Origin: Rusavskia elegans
Lineage: Eukaryota > Ascomycota > Lecanoromycetes > Teloschistales > Teloschistaceae
Direction: 5' to 3'
NCBI GenBank assembly: GCA_011316305.1
Contig: SAUG01000040.1
Coordinates: 62,001 to 126,000, forward strand
Length of the DNA: 64,000 nt
Positions within the stretch are counted from its first letter, which is position 1. Each line of letters starts with the position of its first letter. Shown in pieces: positions 44,817-55,901 of the stretch. The notes beneath the pieces were generated by a model. The model was not told the DNA's origin and did no database searches. It saw only the letters and a list, made by a program, of their open reading frames with translations. The position numbers and the translations under genes are program-made.

Positions 44817-47800
44817 GATGAGGCTAGTTGTCGATAGCCAGCAGTTTAGGGCGTTCAAGAACGAAAGGGAGGTGCAGTTCGGGAGCTTGCCTTTCCTAGG
44901 ATCGAGACCCAAGAGTCGAATAAAAATTACTCTAGTGATGAGATAGATGCAGTTATGCGTGACGTTTGAAAATAAGTTTCGGATGGCAGTATAAGGTAGC
45001 CGTTGTGGTTCTTGAATGTGGTGTGGGTTTGGAAATCGGCTAAAGTCGTAGATCTTTCCGTGCCCGTAAAGGCCGAGCTCTCGGATGTCGTGTCGGGACG
45101 ACCCTTTTCGACATGGTCTAACACCACCTTAGACAAGAGCTTTAGCCAATGATGCTCGTCCATCGTGACTAGAGATCGGATCAGGAGCAACTGTTTTGAG
45201 CTCTTCGAATGGGAAGTACACCCAGCACCGGCTGAACAAACAGATTTCTTTGTAGGATTGCTTGGAGATCTCGTCTTTCAGCGAGAACGCTGACTGTGCA
45301 GCAGCAAACACGACCTCCTTTTTGCCGCGCACAAAGGGCACGAACATCGTCGACGATCCCGGTTGCAGCAGCTTCTTCCACACGATGGACGGCGATCGAA
45401 GACCTCCTTCTCCAAACATCGCAGCCGCCGCCAACCAGTAAGATGTGCTTCTCATTTGAGTAGTCCGCATGTTCTGTGGAGCAACAGACCAAGATATGCT
45501 ATTGTTATCGGTGGTACTGCCTGCCTGATCCGGGTTCTTGCCTTCACCCTGTGCAGCAGAGCGAGCCCTCCGATTCTTCAACATCCTCACGCCTTGGTAT
45601 GCTAGCGTGAAGCACATCCTCGGAGTAGACCAAGATGATGATGAGGGTGGGAAGGAAGGGATAATATGGGGAAGCAACGCCAGCCGAGCTGGCAGGCTTC
45701 TGCGTTGCTGAGCTTCCGTGGACCGCCGTCGGATTCGCTTGCAAAGATTGGGAGATGGTTGTCGAAGGTGATACCATTAGGACGAGGGTGCCCAAGTGTT
45801 TGCTCTGTCAGTTACAGCGATCTTTGCTAATATATGGGACAGGAATTGTGCCATCTGGAACGATCTTCAATGACCGGCAGGGGGTATCGCACCCAGAATT
45901 CAAGTGTATATTATTCAGTCCAGGGCCTAGACCTCAACCACGGGGACAACGATTTCCATGGCTGCCACCGGTCTCCATGTCGTTATGAGCGGATCGGTCA
46001 TCAAGCCGCCCCCTGGTTTGCATGGTATCTGTCGACCATAAGCGCCAGCTGGGCTTGAGAAGGAGATCTCGTCGTCAACTACCCCGGGATCCAATGGTCA
46101 CTATGCCCAGCGAGCACAGTAAAGCACGGTAGGTGGTCGCAGGTTCTCCACCCGCAGGTTCTCATGCTGTGTTCTTGTTTGGTGCCATTCCATGCCAAGA
46201 CGGCTACATGCGCACACTGGGGTATGTGATGCGCCGCTCATGATTTGGTATGTTGCCTTGTACCAAAAAAAAAAAAAAAAAACTTTGCATGGAGTAACGA
46301 ATTCGAGCCAAGGAAATGAAAGAAATATAATATCAACCTGATGAGAAAACTTACAAAGTCTTACCGTCTTCATTAAGGTCATTAAGGGGGTAGAGTACAG
46401 TCCTTACGACGAGACTGCTATACTGCAATCCTGCTATGGCTTTGGGACTCTGTCCTGATCGCCCACATACCCATAAAGCGATTATCCAGTCCGGACTTCC
46501 AGTGGTCAACCAAATACCCCATACCCGATAGAGCAGGCGTGGCCGATCCATGGCAGTGCTTGGGAGCAAGGGGTGTCCACGGAGCTGTGTAAACATCAGC
46601 GGCGAGAGCCAAACGCCTATTTTTATCGCCGCTGATTGCTGCCAAATCCTGGCCGAGCTCGATCAAGGCTGGAGATGTTCTCGATCCTTTTCGCTCAAGG
46701 GCTCTGGCGCTGCCTAGTCATGGCTCTGACTAGGTGTCGGATCTGCGTTCGGAACCATTTTTCTGGCGCCGAGTCACTATTCGGTCCGTGGGCGGAGGAA
46801 TCGTCAGAAGTGTTGGGGTCGGAGTCGAAGAGGTAACAAGAATCAATCTGCGAGCGCCCCTCTGCCACTCTGACGGATCTGGCTGCATCAAGATTGGCAG
46901 CTCTGTGCTCTAAATGCGTGTAGTTGTGGAACCATGAAGATGGCCCTTCCCTCCAAAGCACGGTCTCCAAGCCATGGGGGGAACACTACCCATGAGCAGG
47001 AAGTTGTGGTCCCGCCATTTCCTGGATGTTCGCGTCGGATCAAAACACAGTGCTATAGATGGGCGCTAATGGACTCGAGGTTGCAGGGCGACCAAGCAAT
47101 ACTGGATGTTCTTGCCGTTGGGGTTGGGCGTGTCACTCGACTGAAGTTGACACTACGACGCATCTGTTCGCCTGGATTGTGACTGGGGGTTGCCCATTGA
47201 AGAAGGCTATGCCTGACGCTCTGCCATGGTGATGAATATAGAAGCAAGGGGCGTTACCGGACAGCTCCGCGCGCGCTGGCATTAGCGAACAGCTTGATGG
47301 GTTTTACACCCTCCTAGACTGTCGGCAGATGCAAGCAGACACGATACAACCAGGACTCGAACTCGTATGATGACACAGGCTGCAGTAACTCAAGACAAGG
47401 GGTATGACTGTGTGTATCCCGTATGCTGCCACAAAGAGAGTCGATTCCTGAGCCTCCCGGACCGTCAGGCGCCAGCTCATCCCTAAGGCTGGATTTCTTA
47501 TGATTACACGTCGAGCCGCATTTGTGCGCTGTGGAGCCCTCCATACTCACCAGATTCTACGCTGCTGTACTCAATTCGATGGTGTTCCAGGAATCAGATT
47601 CTCCCCTTGACAAGATCCAATTTTGCCTCCCGCTAATCCATCAGCCAGCAATGTAGGCGTTCGATACCCCGACTGTATCGCGAAAAGGATGATCTACTCC
47701 TGATCGGGGTATCGACGCCCTCAGGAAACCATTCAAGCTGGGCTACTGCGCCAAACAGAGCCCCATTTTCAGCCGGACCAATTTTCGAAGCTTTCAAATC

Positions 47801-48368
47801 CGCAGATCTTCCATCAAAGATGGCTTGTCCTTCCCTGCGGTTGTGGCCCCTAGTGGTTGAAGCGACTGCCCCGGCTGGCGATGTTCAGAGCTGATCAATC
47901 CGTCGTCCGGTATAAGTGACACGGAAGGATCTTCGATTGCCATCGCATCATTGTGGAAGCAGTACGAGTAAGTATGAGTCTCCATTGCAATGAGAACGGG
48001 CCTCTCCTTGAGGGAGACTGGCCGTGAGTCGCTCCTTCTCTGACGGCACTCTCGAATTGCGCCTATGGGGAGGAAGGCATGAACGATTACAAAACGTGCA
48101 GTACGAGTCGGATGACCGTTTGATGCACATTAATTGGAGCGCTGTAGCCGACGGTCAAGCCCCCTAAGCTCGCTCGGCTCGGCTACATAGTCAAAGCCAA
48201 TACAGTTGCCCAGAGCAAATCAAGCCTTTCATCTCAAATTCTCAACCCCTGAGCCCTGTCCTCCAACGCCGGCCACCAGCCAGCCAATCGGGCATTAGTG
48301 CAGAGGCAGCTTAACGCCGATACCACCGAATCGACCTCAGTCCCACAACGAGGTGTCACACAACCACC
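44817..48368. other. 3.5-kb gene-poor region
   Basis: Mostly short frames. A minus frame 45129-45677 (182 codons) and a neighbouring one at 45544-45795 with a hydrophobic stretch (SPYYPFLPTLIIILVY) could be parts of one gene or relics; no splice path joins them cleanly. An A18 run is at 46265-46282. The palindrome at 47656-47719 is described separately. The last 200 bp should hold the TRM7 promoter. Confidence 0.4.
47656..47719. repeat. Hairpin element, CGATACCYCGA family, copy C (longest)
   Basis: Left arm GGCGTTCGATACCCCGA at 47656-47672, right arm TCGGGGTATCGACGCC at 47704-47719; they are complementary except for one extra T in the left arm. The 31-nt loop contains no frame. It looks like a very short terminal-inverted-repeat element. 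Confidence 0.6.
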
Positions 48369-49589
48369 ATGGGCAAATCCTCCAAAGACAAACGAGACGC
48401 CTATTACCGCCTCGCCAAAGAACAAGGCTGGCGCGCCCGCTCTGCCTTCAAGCTCATCCAACTCGACGAACACTTCGACCTCTTCAAAGACGTCACCCGA
48501 GTCGTCGACCTCTGCGCCGCACCCGGCAGCTGGTCCCAAGTTCTTTCCCGAGTGCTGATAACAGGTGAAGGCTTCGGTCGCCGTCGATGGGAGGAGAAAC
48601 AGCGGCGAAATAGATCAGTCATCTTCCCAAGTGAACCCTCCAAAATCTCTGAAGATGCATCTCGAGAACAAGACCCGGAAGAGCTGGATACGCTATCGGC
48701 CCCTGCGAAAGAGGTGCTACAACCTCGCGAGAACGTACGCATCGTCGCCATAGATCTACAGCCCATCTCTGCACTACCCGGCATCACTACTCTCGTCGGA
48801 GATATCACGCACCCATCAACTCCACCCCGTATCCTCGCAGCCCTCAACCCCGATACACCCCAATCAGCACAAACCCCATCATCTCCCTCCCAACCCCAAC
48901 CCCAACCCCAACCCCACCTCGTCGACCTCATCCTCAGCGATGGCGCCCCCGACGTCACAGGCCTGCACGACCTGGACATCTACATCCAATCCTCCCTCCT
49001 CTCCTCCGCCCTCTCCCTCGCCCTCCAAATCCTGAAACCCGGCGGGACCTTCGTGGCCAAGATCTTCCGCGGCAAAGACATCGATCTCATATACGCGCAG
49101 ATGCGATGTTTTTTCGACGAGGTGCATTGTGCCAAGCCGAGGAGTAGTCGGGCGAGCAGTTTGGAGGCTTTTATTGTTTGTAGGGGTTTTAGGGGCGTGC
49201 CGGAGGGGGTGGATTTGAAGAGCGGATTGGGGTCGGAGGGTTTTGCGAAGATGAAAGAGAAGGATTCCAATATTCTGGATTCACCTGAGAAAGATATCAA
49301 TAGAGGTGGATATGTGGATGGGCAAAGGCGGACTGTCCGCCCTGATGGTATTACGGTACTCGAATTTGAAGACGATGAGATGGATGAAAAGAGGTGGATA
49401 GCACCATTTGTGGCTTGCGGGGATCTGTCAGCTTGGGATTCGGATGCGACGTATCACTTGCCGAAGGATAGGGTGAGTCTAGATCCGGTACAGCCGCCCA
49501 CAGCTCCGCCGTATAAGAGAGCGCTGGAGATGAGGAAACAGATGGGTGGGGCTTATGGGAAGACGGGCAAGGGTGGAAACACGTCGTAG
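48369..49589 (+). CDS. TRM7: tRNA (cytidine/guanosine 32/34) 2'-O-methyltransferase Trm7
   Basis: Single frame, 406 aa. The start MGKSSKDKRDAYYRLAKEQG is the canonical Trm7/FTSJ1 N-terminus. The RrmJ/FtsJ fold motifs are present: catalytic Lys28 (RSAFKLIQLDEHF), SAM motif VVDLCAAPGSWSQVL, catalytic Asp in DLILSDGAPDVTG, Lys in PGGTFVAKIFRG and Glu in SSLEAFIVCRGF, completing the K-D-K-E tetrad. Trm7 methylates the ribose at positions 32 and 34 of the anticodon loop, with Trm732 or Trm734 as partner. Compared with yeast (310 aa) it has insertions at about residues 67-115 and a Pro/Gln repeat near 175-185. Convergent with COQ5, 124 bp apart. Confidence 0.95.
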   Translation: MGKSSKDKRDAYYRLAKEQGWRARSAFKLIQLDEHFDLFKDVTRVVDLCAAPGSWSQVLSRVLITGEGFGRRRWEEKQRRNRSVIFPSEPSKISEDASREQDPEELDTLSAPAKEVLQPRENVRIVAIDLQPISALPGITTLVGDITHPSTPPRILAALNPDTPQSAQTPSSPSQPQPQPQPHLVDLILSDGAPDVTGLHDLDIYIQSSLLSSALSLALQILKPGGTFVAKIFRGKDIDLIYAQMRCFFDEVHCAKPRSSRASSLEAFIVCRGFRGVPEGVDLKSGLGSEGFAKMKEKDSNILDSPEKDINRGGYVDGQRRTVRPDGITVLEFEDDEMDEKRWIAPFVACGDLSAWDSDATYHLPKDRVSLDPVQPPTAPPYKRALEMRKQMGGAYGKTGKGGNTS

Positions 49590-49713
49590 GATTGTGTTTT
49601 GACATGTATCATGCCTGATGAGCGCTGAGACGATTTTGATATTTACGAGATACCTCGGTCTAAACACCTCACGCTACACACCAGCAAAAATCCCCTCACT
49701 CCTCCATCCCGTC

Positions 49714-50715
49714 TCATCCCCCCCTCATTGGCTTAATCCCCTTATGTATAGCCGCCACTCCCCCCGTCAAATTCTCCCACCCCCCCTCCCCCCTCTCATC
49801 CACCCCCGGAACCAAAAACCCCGCCTTCGAAATCTTATCCCTCCACTCCCTCTGCCCCGGAAACCGCTCAATACTCTCCACAAGATACTGATAACTATCC
49901 CGATCGCCCGCCACCAACTGCCCAATAATCGGAATCGCCCCAAAACTCCACCTCTTATAAACCGCCTCCAGCACCGGATTCTCGACCTTCGAAAATTCCA
50001 AACACGCGAACACGCCGCCGGGTTTAAGAACCCTGTACGCTTCGGCGAGCGCTTTCTGCGGGTGTGTGAAATTGCGGATGCCGAACGCGACGGTGTAGAG
50101 ATCTATACTGTTGTCTTTTATGATGGAGCGGGGAAGGGATTCCGCGTTTGCTTCTAGCCAGTCGAGACGCGGAGCGTAAGGGGCGAATTGGGGTTGTTGG
50201 GAGCGGGAGCGGCCGGCGGATAGCATGGCGGGGTTTATATCTGAGACGATGACGCGGGAGGAGTGGTCGTTGTTGAGCAGGGTTGCGTGGGAGAGGAGGC
50301 GGAAGGCGATGTCGCCGGTTCCGCCGGCGATGTCGAGCATTGTCCAGGGTTCTGTTCTTGTTGGTTGTGATGCTGGGGAGGAAGGGGGAAGAGGTTTGGA
50401 GCCCGGGTTTAGGGAGCGCACGAAGTGGTCTTTCCAGAGGCGGTGGATGCCGAGGGACATTAGGTCGTTCATGGTATCGTAGGAGGAGGCGACGGAAGAG
50501 AAAACGGACGAGACGCGCGAGGATTTGGAGGAGGATGGGATTTCCTCGAAACCGAAGTGGGTGGTGGGTTGGGAGGAGGCATTTTGAGATTGGGGTGCGG
50601 ATTCGGACTGGAACTGGGAGAGACGGACAGAGCAGGACAAGCAGCGGTAAGGTTGACGAATTATTAGGAGTTTCTGATATGGCGAGGGTGCCGAAGCAGC
50701 GAGTCGTGGAGGCAT
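49714..50715 (-). CDS. COQ5: Coq5, ubiquinone biosynthesis C-methyltransferase
   Basis: Single frame, 333 aa. The N-terminal 45 residues are Arg/Ser-rich without acids (LIIRQPYRCLSCSVRLSQ), typical of mitochondrial import. UbiE/COQ5 motifs: VASSYDTMNDLMSLGIHRLW, SAM motif MLDIAGGTGDIAFRLL, DLYTVAFGIRNFTHPQKALA, YRVLKPGGVFACLEFSKVEN and GDRDSYQYLVESIERFPGQ. The enzyme methylates 2-polyprenyl-6-methoxy-benzoquinol in the matrix-side CoQ synthome. Length is normal. The ATG at 50715 is the one that gives the targeting peptide. Confidence 0.95.
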   Translation of the reverse strand: MPPRLAASAPSPYQKLLIIRQPYRCLSCSVRLSQFQSESAPQSQNASSQPTTHFGFEEIPSSSKSSRVSSVFSSVASSYDTMNDLMSLGIHRLWKDHFVRSLNPGSKPLPPSSPASQPTRTEPWTMLDIAGGTGDIAFRLLSHATLLNNDHSSRVIVSDINPAMLSAGRSRSQQPQFAPYAPRLDWLEANAESLPRSIIKDNSIDLYTVAFGIRNFTHPQKALAEAYRVLKPGGVFACLEFSKVENPVLEAVYKRWSFGAIPIIGQLVAGDRDSYQYLVESIERFPGQREWRDKISKAGFLVPGVDERGEGGWENLTGGVAAIHKGIKPMRGG

Positions 50716-53700
50716 TAGACAATATTAATCGCTTAGGTTTTTGGTCGCAAGATGTGCCCATTGCCCAATCCGGAAAATTCACGATAACAGTAGCGCCGCG
50801 TAAACCCCCGGTATCAATGACATGCATTCAAGAGACAAGAGGCCACACTTTTACCCGCCTGAGTGAGATACTGCCGTCTGGCGGGATTTACGACGACAGC
50901 GGCATGGGGAAGTCTATAATATCAAGGCGGTGGAAGCTCAGCTCAGGACAGTCCAGCTTTCTGTAGTAGACAATTGTGAAGATGTTGCTCTCAAGCTTTC
51001 TTGCTGCTATCCTGACTTTTACTTCCGTTGAAGCAGTATCAAGCCGAGCTTTGCGAGGAGACAGACCCATTATCCGCTTGCCCAAATCTGCCGACACTGA
51101 TGCGATAGAATCGGCCAAGAGACTGGGAGTCATGTAACCACGTCACCAGTCAAAACACCTCCAAGTCTGTACTGATAGCGGGCACCCAGCTTTCCTCCCG
51201 GATATCCACACTCCCCATACGAATACCCCGTTCGCTACTCTGACATCGAACTGGTATGTCCGCTGTTCGACTATGAACCGCAGATGAACGTGGCACACAT
51301 CGAAGCCCTGCTCCGTCGACTGATTCTTCTCTTCACCGACCCCCGACAACGCAACACTCCCCTCCTGACTGGCATCTGGTACGAGCCCAATGAAGCGCCG
51401 ATGAGGGGAGCGTCTTATGCCAACGTTTTTTTCTTCGGCTCTCTACGAGCGACATCAATGACCCATGGTAAATTCTTGAACGTACTCATTGGGATGAATC
51501 GCATTCGACTCGACTACCCAAAGCTCAGCTTTACTTGCATAGCGTATCAATTAGATCCAGAGAGGGAGAGCCTAGGTGGAGTGAGACTTGATTACCAAGC
51601 ACCCCCGGTGGCTGATGACGATATCGGTAATGAGTGACCAACTATTTCGCAGGTTAGTCCTGACTCAAGATAGTAACGGTCGATAGTAACCATTGTGAAT
51701 ATGCAGTTTTTCCCATCTTAGGGAAATGAATCATGTAGACGTAATGATATCCAAGCCCGCTGAGGGACCTGGAGTCGCTTTCAATGCTCCCACGAAAGTT
51801 CGTTGGTGTAACGGGACTTTGGGCCAGCGCAATAACTTGTTTGAATGACGTTCTGGACTTTTTGTCACCTCGGCTCTTGAAGAATACGCAAGAAATACCA
51901 CATGAACCATTGCCGGACGTGCCATAGCAGGTGACGAAGGACTTTACAGCTGTGGAGAACGGGTTGGATGTGAATTGGATCCCCAACCGGTGTTCCGGTC
52001 CCATGCTCTGCCTCCGATTTTTGCCCATGCAGACGTGACTGCCTGTCCGTTTGCCTTGGTGACTTCCTAGTTGATCTCCGTGAGTCTGGCTAGTTTTTCT
52101 CCTCCCTCCAAACGAGCTTGCCTGTCGAGCCCCAAGGTTTTGTATTGCAGATCATCAGCACGTTCCTTGAGCTAATCCGAAATTTCTGGACGCTGGTCAC
52201 AAATCGTCTACTGGTGCGCACGGAGTAGCTGTAGGCGAGCAACATTTTCTTCCAGTTGTTTGGAAAGGTAGATATACGACACACTGAGATGGTCGATGCC
52301 CGCAAGAGTGCATGTGGTCCTGGAGAGAGCTGTCTGAGACGGAGAATGCCAGCAGTTTCGATACGGGCGCGCGCGCCACTCTGCCACCACCTTGCGATAT
52401 CCCTCCCCCCCCCTTCTCGAACTGTACCGTGTCCGTATTCCTGTATCCCTGCCCACCAAGGGCGCCTAGGCCCAGTATGCGCAGCAAATTGTGCTTCAAC
52501 AGAATATCATGGGTCTCGGTCGCGAACGTAGCGTCGGCGCCAATGTCGGTGGTGGCGTCTTTCTCGGTGGTGAAAAGCACAATACGGTATTCGTATGCTT
52601 CCAGGGTTCCGTTGGGGCCGAAGAACCAGCTCTTCGGGATTATGCGGTCGGAAGGAAAAACGTTGGGGGCGGGTTTCGGGAAGGGAGACGTAGTGGCGTG
52701 GTCTTCGATGAGGATATCGAAGCAGAAAGGGTAAAGTGCTGGTGCAAGAGCTGGATGCCAAATTTTTCGAAGGCTTGACAGCGGGTGAAAGCGTGATTCC
52801 ATTGCCGTTTTGCATTCGTCCTCCTTGCGTCAAATTCCCATCCAGACTCGAGCAGGCCACTGAAGATTGACCATCACCATCGGTACCCCGAAAAGCAATC
52901 GCATGCCTGGCTCGACATACTCTCCTCCGCTGATGCACTGATTATTCCGGGTCATACCTACAGTGGTACTGGGAATGACCTGGGCGGTAACAGTTGTAAA
53001 ACCACTACGGAAGCGAGCGTCGGTCAAACGGCCTTGATTGATATGTTAGACAACCTCTTGAAGTCAAACTTCAATAGTGTAGAAGTGGTCTGGCTTACTT
53101 GACTTTGCCCCTTTGGCCTGAAGTGACGATCCCTGGTCCTCCGCTTTCTCGTCAATTTCGGTCCAGACTGTGGTGTTGTCCCCGCAGCATCAGGGTGTGC
53201 GAGCTACCGGCGGTGGATATCAGATGTCGATAACATTGCGGCGTTACATAACAGGGCGAACTGGTTTGTTTTTGGTTTTGGTGCCCCTTGAACCTGTGGT
53301 GTTCCAAATGAGTCGGTTGAAGAGTTGGTGGGCAATAAAGTGGTGACGATGTGCGAAAAGAGTGGTGCGTTCGAGTGTGGTGGGATGGAGCCAAAGACCG
53401 AGGATACAGCCTTGTTTGTAATGCAGCAACATAGTCGACGTTCTGATACCTACCACCGGTGCGAGCAAAAAATTCGGACACTAAGCCCAATTCGGGTACC
53501 CGCCCGCCCTTCTTACCACCAAAATTATGCATTATCTTAACGATTATAGCTGAAAACCAATCATTTAACCTTTTATCTCGATTATACTACGCAGGCACCT
53601 TAGTACCGAACGATTTCGCTTGTTAATAAAGCGTTTTAGACGGCGATAATGTTGCTGGAGGAAGAAAAAACAAAAGGAAAAGATTATTAAGAGTTAGAGT

Positions 53701-53983
53701 ACCCGAATTAGGCTTAGTGTCAGATTTCTTCTGCTCGCCGCGAGGCACGACCCCCCTTTGATTCGTCTCACTGATTAGACCACGATCCACTAGCCGGCTC
53801 GGCCCTTGATCGCGGGACGGAACGGCAACGGCCGAGGAGCAGCGGGAACGCGAGCTTGACGTTCCGCTTAGTAAGCTGATCACGCGGGCTCGTCTGATGC
53901 CGATGCTAGCCGGCTGCATACCCATCCCCCTGAAACGAGCTTCGCACATCCATTGGTTTCAGCTTTGATCATTCGACAAGTCA
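50716..53983. other. 3.3-kb gene-poor region
   Basis: No confident gene. The minus frame 52197-52802 (201 codons; FGPNGTLEAYEYRIVLFTTE, ILGLGALGGQGYRNTD) has some protein-like character and could be an exon or relic of an unrecognised gene, as could 51654-52028 (minus) and 51284-51637 (plus). The right part carries an inverted-repeat element (53461-53738). Confidence 0.35.
53461..53738. mobile_element. Short inverted-repeat element (MITE-like)
   Basis: Arms of about 41 nt: left 53461-53501, right 53697-53738 in inverted orientation, about 85% identical; both contain GACACTAAGCCYAATTCGGG. Outer ends both begin GCGAGCA. The roughly 200-bp interior is AT-rich and has no coding frame. This is the structure of a non-autonomous DNA transposon relic. 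No clear target-site duplication is visible, so a chance pair of inverted repeat fragments remains possible. Confidence 0.55.
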
Positions 53984-55601
53984 ATGCCTTCAATTTTTTC
54001 GAAGACCATTTTGGCCGCGATAAAGAACGTTAGTCGCAGACCGCAACTGAGCCACGGCTATCGTTCTCAACGAGGCAGCATAAGGTGGAATTCGGTATCC
54101 CAGCGTCCAGGCTCCGATCAGTAAGTCATGTCGAGAGCATCACACACACGTTATATTGACCTCCTCGTAGTGTCCACTTTCCGGGTGCTGTCGACAGCAA
54201 ATTCACAGCAAAGCTCTCCTTCGAGCACCCTTCGACCCATCCCGCAATTCCTACCTACAGGTTCATGGGTTCGGATGGGGTAGTGGTCGATAATGCTCGG
54301 GAACCTGATGTCGGTGATGAAGAGGTGCTCAAGTGGTATACAAACATGTTAACGGGTATGAGTGCTTGAAAAGAGAACACGAGAGCAGAAATCGCTAATG
54401 CGAAGGGGGCCTTCCCAGCATCACAGTCAGCATAATGGATCTTATTATGTTCGATGCCCAAAGGCAAGGTCGTTTAAGCTTCTACATGGTACTCTATCTC
54501 TTCACCCGTATGATTGTCGACCGCCTTCAATGACAATCCTAAAGGTCTCAGCCGGCGAAGAAGGCATTGCAGTCGGCTCCGCATCCGCCCTCTCTCCAGA
54601 CGATGTCATATTTGCCCAATACCGTGAAACAGGCGTCTTCCAACAACGGGGCTTCACCCTCAAAGACTTCATGTCCCAGCTCTTCGCCAACCGTCACGAC
54701 AATGGCAAAGGCCGCAACATGCCCGTACACTACGGCAGCAGCAAACTAAACATCGTGAGTCCCTCCTTCCATTCCCCCACTCACCTTCTAGAATCAAGAA
54801 CTCGCTCAATAATCCAACCAGCACACAATCTCCTCCCCTCTCGCGACCCAAATCCCCCAAGCCTCCGGCGCCGCCTACGCCCTCAAACTCCAATCCCTCC
54901 AAAACCCAAACCTCCCCCAACGAATCGTAGCCTGCTACTTCGGCGAAGGCGCCGCCAGCGAAGGCGACTTCCACGCCGCCCTCAATATCGCCGCCACCCG
55001 CTCCTGCCCCGTCGTCTTCATCTGCCGCAACAACGGCTACGCCATCTCCACGCCCACACTGGAACAATACCGAGGCGACGGCATCGCGAGTCGCGGAATC
55101 GGATACGGTATCGATACCATCCGCGTTGACGGCAACGACATCTTCGCTGTTCGCGAAGCCACCAAAGAAGCGCGAAAGATGGCGCTGCAAGATGGTGGAA
55201 AACCAGTATTGATTGAAGCGATGAGCTACCGAGTCTCGCACCACAGTACCAGCGACGACAGTTTCGCTTATCGAGCGAAAGTGGAAGTGGAGGATTGGAA
55301 AAGAAGAGATAATCCGATTACGAGGCTGAGAAAGTGGATGGAACGGAGAGATGATGGGGGGTTGTGGGATGAGGATAAGGAAAGGGAGGCGAGGAGTCGT
55401 ATCCGGAAGGAGGTTTTGAAGGCGTTTGCCGAGGCGGAGAAGGAGAAGAGGGGGCCGTTGAGGGGTATGTTTGAGGATGTTTACGAGGGGTTAACGGAGG
55501 AGGGGAGGGGGCAGATGGGGGAGTTGAGGGAGGTGTTGGAGAGGTATCCGGATGAGTATGATTTGGGGGAGTTTGAGGGGGGGAAGGATAGTTTAAGGTG
55601 A
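53984..55601 (+). CDS. Branched-chain 2-oxoacid dehydrogenase E1 alpha subunit
   Basis: Five exons, 53984-54120, 54171-54355, 54427-54488, 54545-54754 and 54822-55601, give 457 aa; all phases close. Exon 1 encodes a mitochondrial presequence (SRRPQLSHGYRSQRGSIRW). The body has the E1-alpha signatures in order: PDVGDEEVLKWY, MDLIMFDAQRQGRLSFYMVS, SAGEEGIAVGSAS, FMSQLFANRHDNGKGRNMPV, HTISSPLATQIPQASGAAYA, the thiamine diphosphate motif from GEGAASEGDFHAALN to RNN, and the phosphorylation loop YRVSHHSTSDDS. With the E1-beta, E2 and E3 subunits it decarboxylates the 2-oxoacids of Leu, Ile and Val in the mitochondrial matrix. Length matches the family. Confidence 0.95.
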
Positions 55602-55901
55602 TATTTCTATGATGATGATGATTTAGGATATTGTAACAGATGTCGAAAGACGTGACAACTGAAGTCTTCTTGAATTCTTTTCACGCTTCCGCAAAGATCT
55701 ATTATCGACAAGAAAGGTATATAGAATCCGAGACTGGCAACTAATCCATCGACACACATAGCTCATCGCTCATAGACCAGCGTCGACCTTTTCATGCAAA
55801 TTGTATACCTTATCCCCTTCCTCCCCCAGGTATCATCCCTCCGAACTCCCCCTTCCCATGCATAATTCCATGCATCACGAATCCCAACCCGGAACAAATA
55901 C
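55602..55901. other. Intergenic, convergent 3' ends
   Basis: 300 bp between the E1-alpha gene and KAP123; a short ATGATGATGATG run near 55609-55621. Nothing else seen. Confidence 0.6.

Noticed and set aside
45129..45677. 182-codon minus frame as a gene
   Set aside because: No domain, no clear start or splice path to the neighbouring hydrophobic frame; left as an unassigned possibility in the gap description.
47340..47375. Minus-strand GAGTTCGAGTCCTGG resembling a tRNA T-arm
   Set aside because: The T-stem does not pair and no D-arm, anticodon arm or acceptor stem is found. No tRNA was recognised anywhere in the window.
48885..48918. CAACCC-type tandem repeat resembling telomeric DNA
   Set aside because: The unit is CAACCC, not CCCTAA, and it encodes the in-frame Pro-Gln repeat of Trm7.
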